From: Chloroflexota bacterium
Lineage (GTDB): Bacteria > Chloroflexota > Dehalococcoidia > UBA2247 > RBG-13-53-26
DNA: 16,482 nt
Assembly: GCA_017885485.1 (NCBI GenBank)
Contig: JAFNFZ010000001.1
Location: 1-16,482, forward strand
Reading direction: 5' to 3'
The notes under the pieces were generated by a model. The model saw only the letters and a program-made list of their open reading frames with translations. It was not told the origin of the DNA and searched no databases. This document shows, piece by piece, positions 15,321-16,482 of the stretch. The position numbers and the translations under genes were made by a program. The number at the start of each line of letters is the position of its first letter. Position 1 is the stretch's first letter.

Positions 15321-15953
15321 ATGGATGACATACTCCAAGGTGTGTACGATGACGTAATCAACGGGAACCGCGCCGGGGTCGAGGCGGGCGTGCGCAAGGC
15401 GGTGGAAGCCAAACTGCCGGCGGCGATAGTCCTGACTGAGGCTCTGATAGGGGCAATGGCGGAGGTCGGAGCCCGATTCGAACGGCAGGAGTTCTATGTC
15501 CCAGAGATGCTGGTGGCCGCGCGTGCTATGCAGGCTGGGCTAGCAGTCCTGAGGCCTCAGCTGGTCGAGGACGGCGTCAAGGCTGTCGGCAAGGTCGTCT
15601 TGGGAACGGTGAAGGGAGATCTGCACGACATTGGCAAGAGCCTGGTGGGGATGATGCTGGAGGGTGCCGGCTTTGAGATCGTTGACCTGGGCACAGATGT
15701 GCCGCCGGCCAAGTTCGCTGAGGCAGCGCGGGCTAGCGGCGCGCGTATCATTGGGATGTCGGCGCTCCTGACCACCACGATGCGGAACATGCACTCCACG
15801 ATCGAGGCACTTGAGGACCTGGGCGTCCGCGGTCAGGTGAAGGTCATGATTGGAGGAGCACCTGTCACAGATGCGTTCGCCAAGGAAATCGGCGCCGATG
15901 GCTACGCGCCGGACGCCAGCCGTGCAGTGGCGCTGGCGAAATCACTGCTCTAG
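15321..15953 (+). CDS. Methyltransferase corrinoid (B12-binding) protein, MtaC/MtbC type
   Basis: This 210-residue methyl-carrier protein is full length for the class. Residues 1-85 form the four-helix cap domain with the usual R-F-E-R-Q-E-F-Y-V-P-E-M segment. From about residue 88 a Rossmann domain begins (V-V-L-G-T-V-K-G-D-L-H-D-I-G-K). The DxHxxG motif spans Asp100-Gly105 with His102 as the lower cobalt ligand. MSALLTTT and VMIGGAPV supply the S-x-L and G-G contacts to the nucleotide tail. It shuttles methyl groups as methyl-Co(III) between a substrate methyltransferase and an acceptor methyltransferase. Two URO-D-type candidates for those roles are in the window. No reductive activator (RamA/RACE-type) gene is present. 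ATG 15321 has AGAAGGG 9 nt upstream. Confidence 0.95.
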   Translation: MDDILQGVYDDVINGNRAGVEAGVRKAVEAKLPAAIVLTEALIGAMAEVGARFERQEFYVPEMLVAARAMQAGLAVLRPQLVEDGVKAVGKVVLGTVKGDLHDIGKSLVGMMLEGAGFEIVDLGTDVPPAKFAEAARASGARIIGMSALLTTTMRNMHSTIEALEDLGVRGQVKVMIGGAPVTDAFAKEIGADGYAPDASRAVALAKSLL

Positions 15954-16317
15954 AGGAATCGGGGGCTGGAGACGACGAGGGCCGGCGCAGCAGTGGCCAG
16001 TGCAGGGAGTCAGTACCGCCCAAGATGTCGGCGAACACTCCTGGGACCTTGTGATGCTCTGTTGAGCACACCACCCGCAAGCCTGCACTCTCGGCCACTT
16101 CATACCTACCAACCCGCACTTTTCGGCCACATTATGCTTTTCGCCCGCGGTCCAGCGTTGCGTCTTGTGTGAGGGGGGATCGCTGCGCAGCGGCCACAGT
16201 GTGCTTTGCGGCCCGGCCAGGTCATGGTTGGCGTCACAGCTGCAGTCGGCGGCCGAGGCATCGCCGAGGGCACCTGCGGAGGCCAGCCGGTCAGATGCAA
16301 TGCACCAGAACGGGTCC
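15954..16317. other. Gap with insertion-sequence-end-like repeats, no gene
   Basis: No coding frame is defensible. Imperfect tandem motifs at 16085-16135 resemble those found near the ends of IS21-type elements, but no transposase frame is present. No terminator with a T-tract was seen after the corrinoid protein gene, so transcription may read into this region. Confidence 0.5.
16085..16135. repeat. Imperfect tandem repeat, possible insertion-sequence end remnant
   Basis: GCACTCTCGGCCACTTCAT (16085-16103) and GCACTTTTCGGCCACATTAT (16116-16135) share GCACT and TCGGCCAC. TCGGCCAC recurs with a 32-nt period (16091 and 16123). A partial third copy, TTTTCGCCC, follows. IS21-family elements carry repeated motifs of this sort just inside their ends and begin with TG; a TGTTGAGCAC stretch lies about 25 bases to the left. 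With no transposase, this would be a solo remnant. The assignment is tentative. Confidence 0.3.
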
Positions 16318-16346
16318 TGGACAGCTGGGACCAAGCATGGTATAGT
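16318..16346 (+). promoter_or_regulatory. Sigma-70-type promoter with extended -10
   Basis: TGGACA (-35, 16318-16323) and TATAGT (-10, 16341-16346) are separated by 17 nt, and TG at 16338-16339 forms an extended -10 element (TGGTATAGT). This is the best promoter match in the window. Transcription would start near 16353, about 40 nt before a terminator hairpin. Confidence 0.6.
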
Positions 16347-16395
16347 GCGCCCGTCGTGATCGTGGGCCCCAGGCCCCAATCCGAATCGTTCTATG

Positions 16396-16423
16396 ACTGG
16401 CAGCATAGGGCTGCCAGTTTTCT
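16396..16423 (+). terminator. Intrinsic terminator or attenuator hairpin
   Basis: ACTGGCAG (16396-16403) pairs perfectly with CTGCCAGT (16411-16418) across a 7-nt loop and runs into TTTTCTG. It is a convincing Rho-independent terminator shape. Because it lies about 45 nt after the predicted transcription start and just before another start region, it is more likely an attenuator or the end of a short RNA than the end of the corrinoid operon. Confidence 0.65.
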
Positions 16424-16447
16424 GTTGATGTAGGGCTAAGCGTGCGA

Positions 16448-16482
16448 CTTGGCTCAACACAGCCAAGGAGCATGTTTGTGAC
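16448..16482 (+). promoter_or_regulatory. Hairpin masking the ribosome binding site of a gene starting at the window edge
   Basis: CTTGGCT (16448-16454) pairs perfectly with AGCCAAG (16461-16467), covering the start of the Shine-Dalgarno AAGGAG (16465-16470). A GTG at 16478, 7 nt after that site, is a likely start of a gene continuing beyond the window; ATG 16472 is too close. Its product cannot be known from two codons. Confidence 0.45.

Noticed and set aside
16350..16396. tRNA or leader peptide between the promoter and the terminator hairpin
   Set aside because: No cloverleaf or T-loop sequence fits, and the short frames here have no ribosome binding site.

Overview
The window is about 16.5 kb of bacterial DNA at moderate-to-high GC. 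Every recognisable gene is on the + strand. ATG, GTG and TTG starts each appear with purine-rich ribosome binding sites. Corrinoid methyltransferase components, a nicotinate-dehydrogenase-like molybdenum hydroxylase and the lack of aerobic respiratory genes suggest an anaerobic catabolic bacterium. Gene style would fit Bacillota or Chloroflexota, but the sequence alone does not settle the lineage. No phage, CRISPR, tRNA or rRNA gene was seen.

Layout. A strong intrinsic terminator (1-43) closes an upstream unit. After about 800 bp without an intact gene come two sugar-type ABC permeases (851-2628), with no substrate-binding protein or ATPase in the window, then an M29 aminopeptidase (2775-3845). 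A second gap of about 890 bp precedes a tight pair: a BtpA/SgcQ-family TIM barrel protein (4739-5554) and an eIF2B/ribose-1,5-bisphosphate-isomerase-like protein (5561-6565). A URO-D-type methyltransferase follows (6937-8091). Next is a compact operon encoding a four-subunit molybdenum hydroxylase whose Mo-cofactor part is split into two genes (8417-9727, 9724-10707). An FGGY sugar kinase (10704-12212) sits inside it, before the FAD subunit (12235-13107) and the 2x[2Fe-2S] subunit (13120-13599). A second URO-D-family protein (13620-14852) and a cobalamin-binding corrinoid protein (15321-15953) follow. The right end has repeats resembling an insertion-sequence end, then a promoter, terminator hairpin and Shine-Dalgarno-masking hairpin that look like the leader of a gene starting at the window edge.

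How the genes may work together (inference). The permeases would import a sugar-bearing or other polar substrate. The FGGY kinase would phosphorylate a sugar or polyol, with the BtpA and eIF2B-like proteins acting on or sensing the sugar phosphate. The molybdenum hydroxylase would hydroxylate an N-heterocycle, as nicotinate dehydrogenase and xanthine dehydrogenase do. The URO-D proteins and corrinoid protein would move a methyl group. Together this suggests an uncharacterised anaerobic route for a methylated and/or glycosylated heterocycle, for example a modified nucleoside. Each family call is well supported; the pathway and substrate are not.

The long gaps (45-850, 3846-4738, 6566-6936, 8092-8416, 14853-15320, 15954-16482) hold no gene that can be defended. 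The first contains two short protein-like stretches in one frame that may be relics of decayed enzymes.
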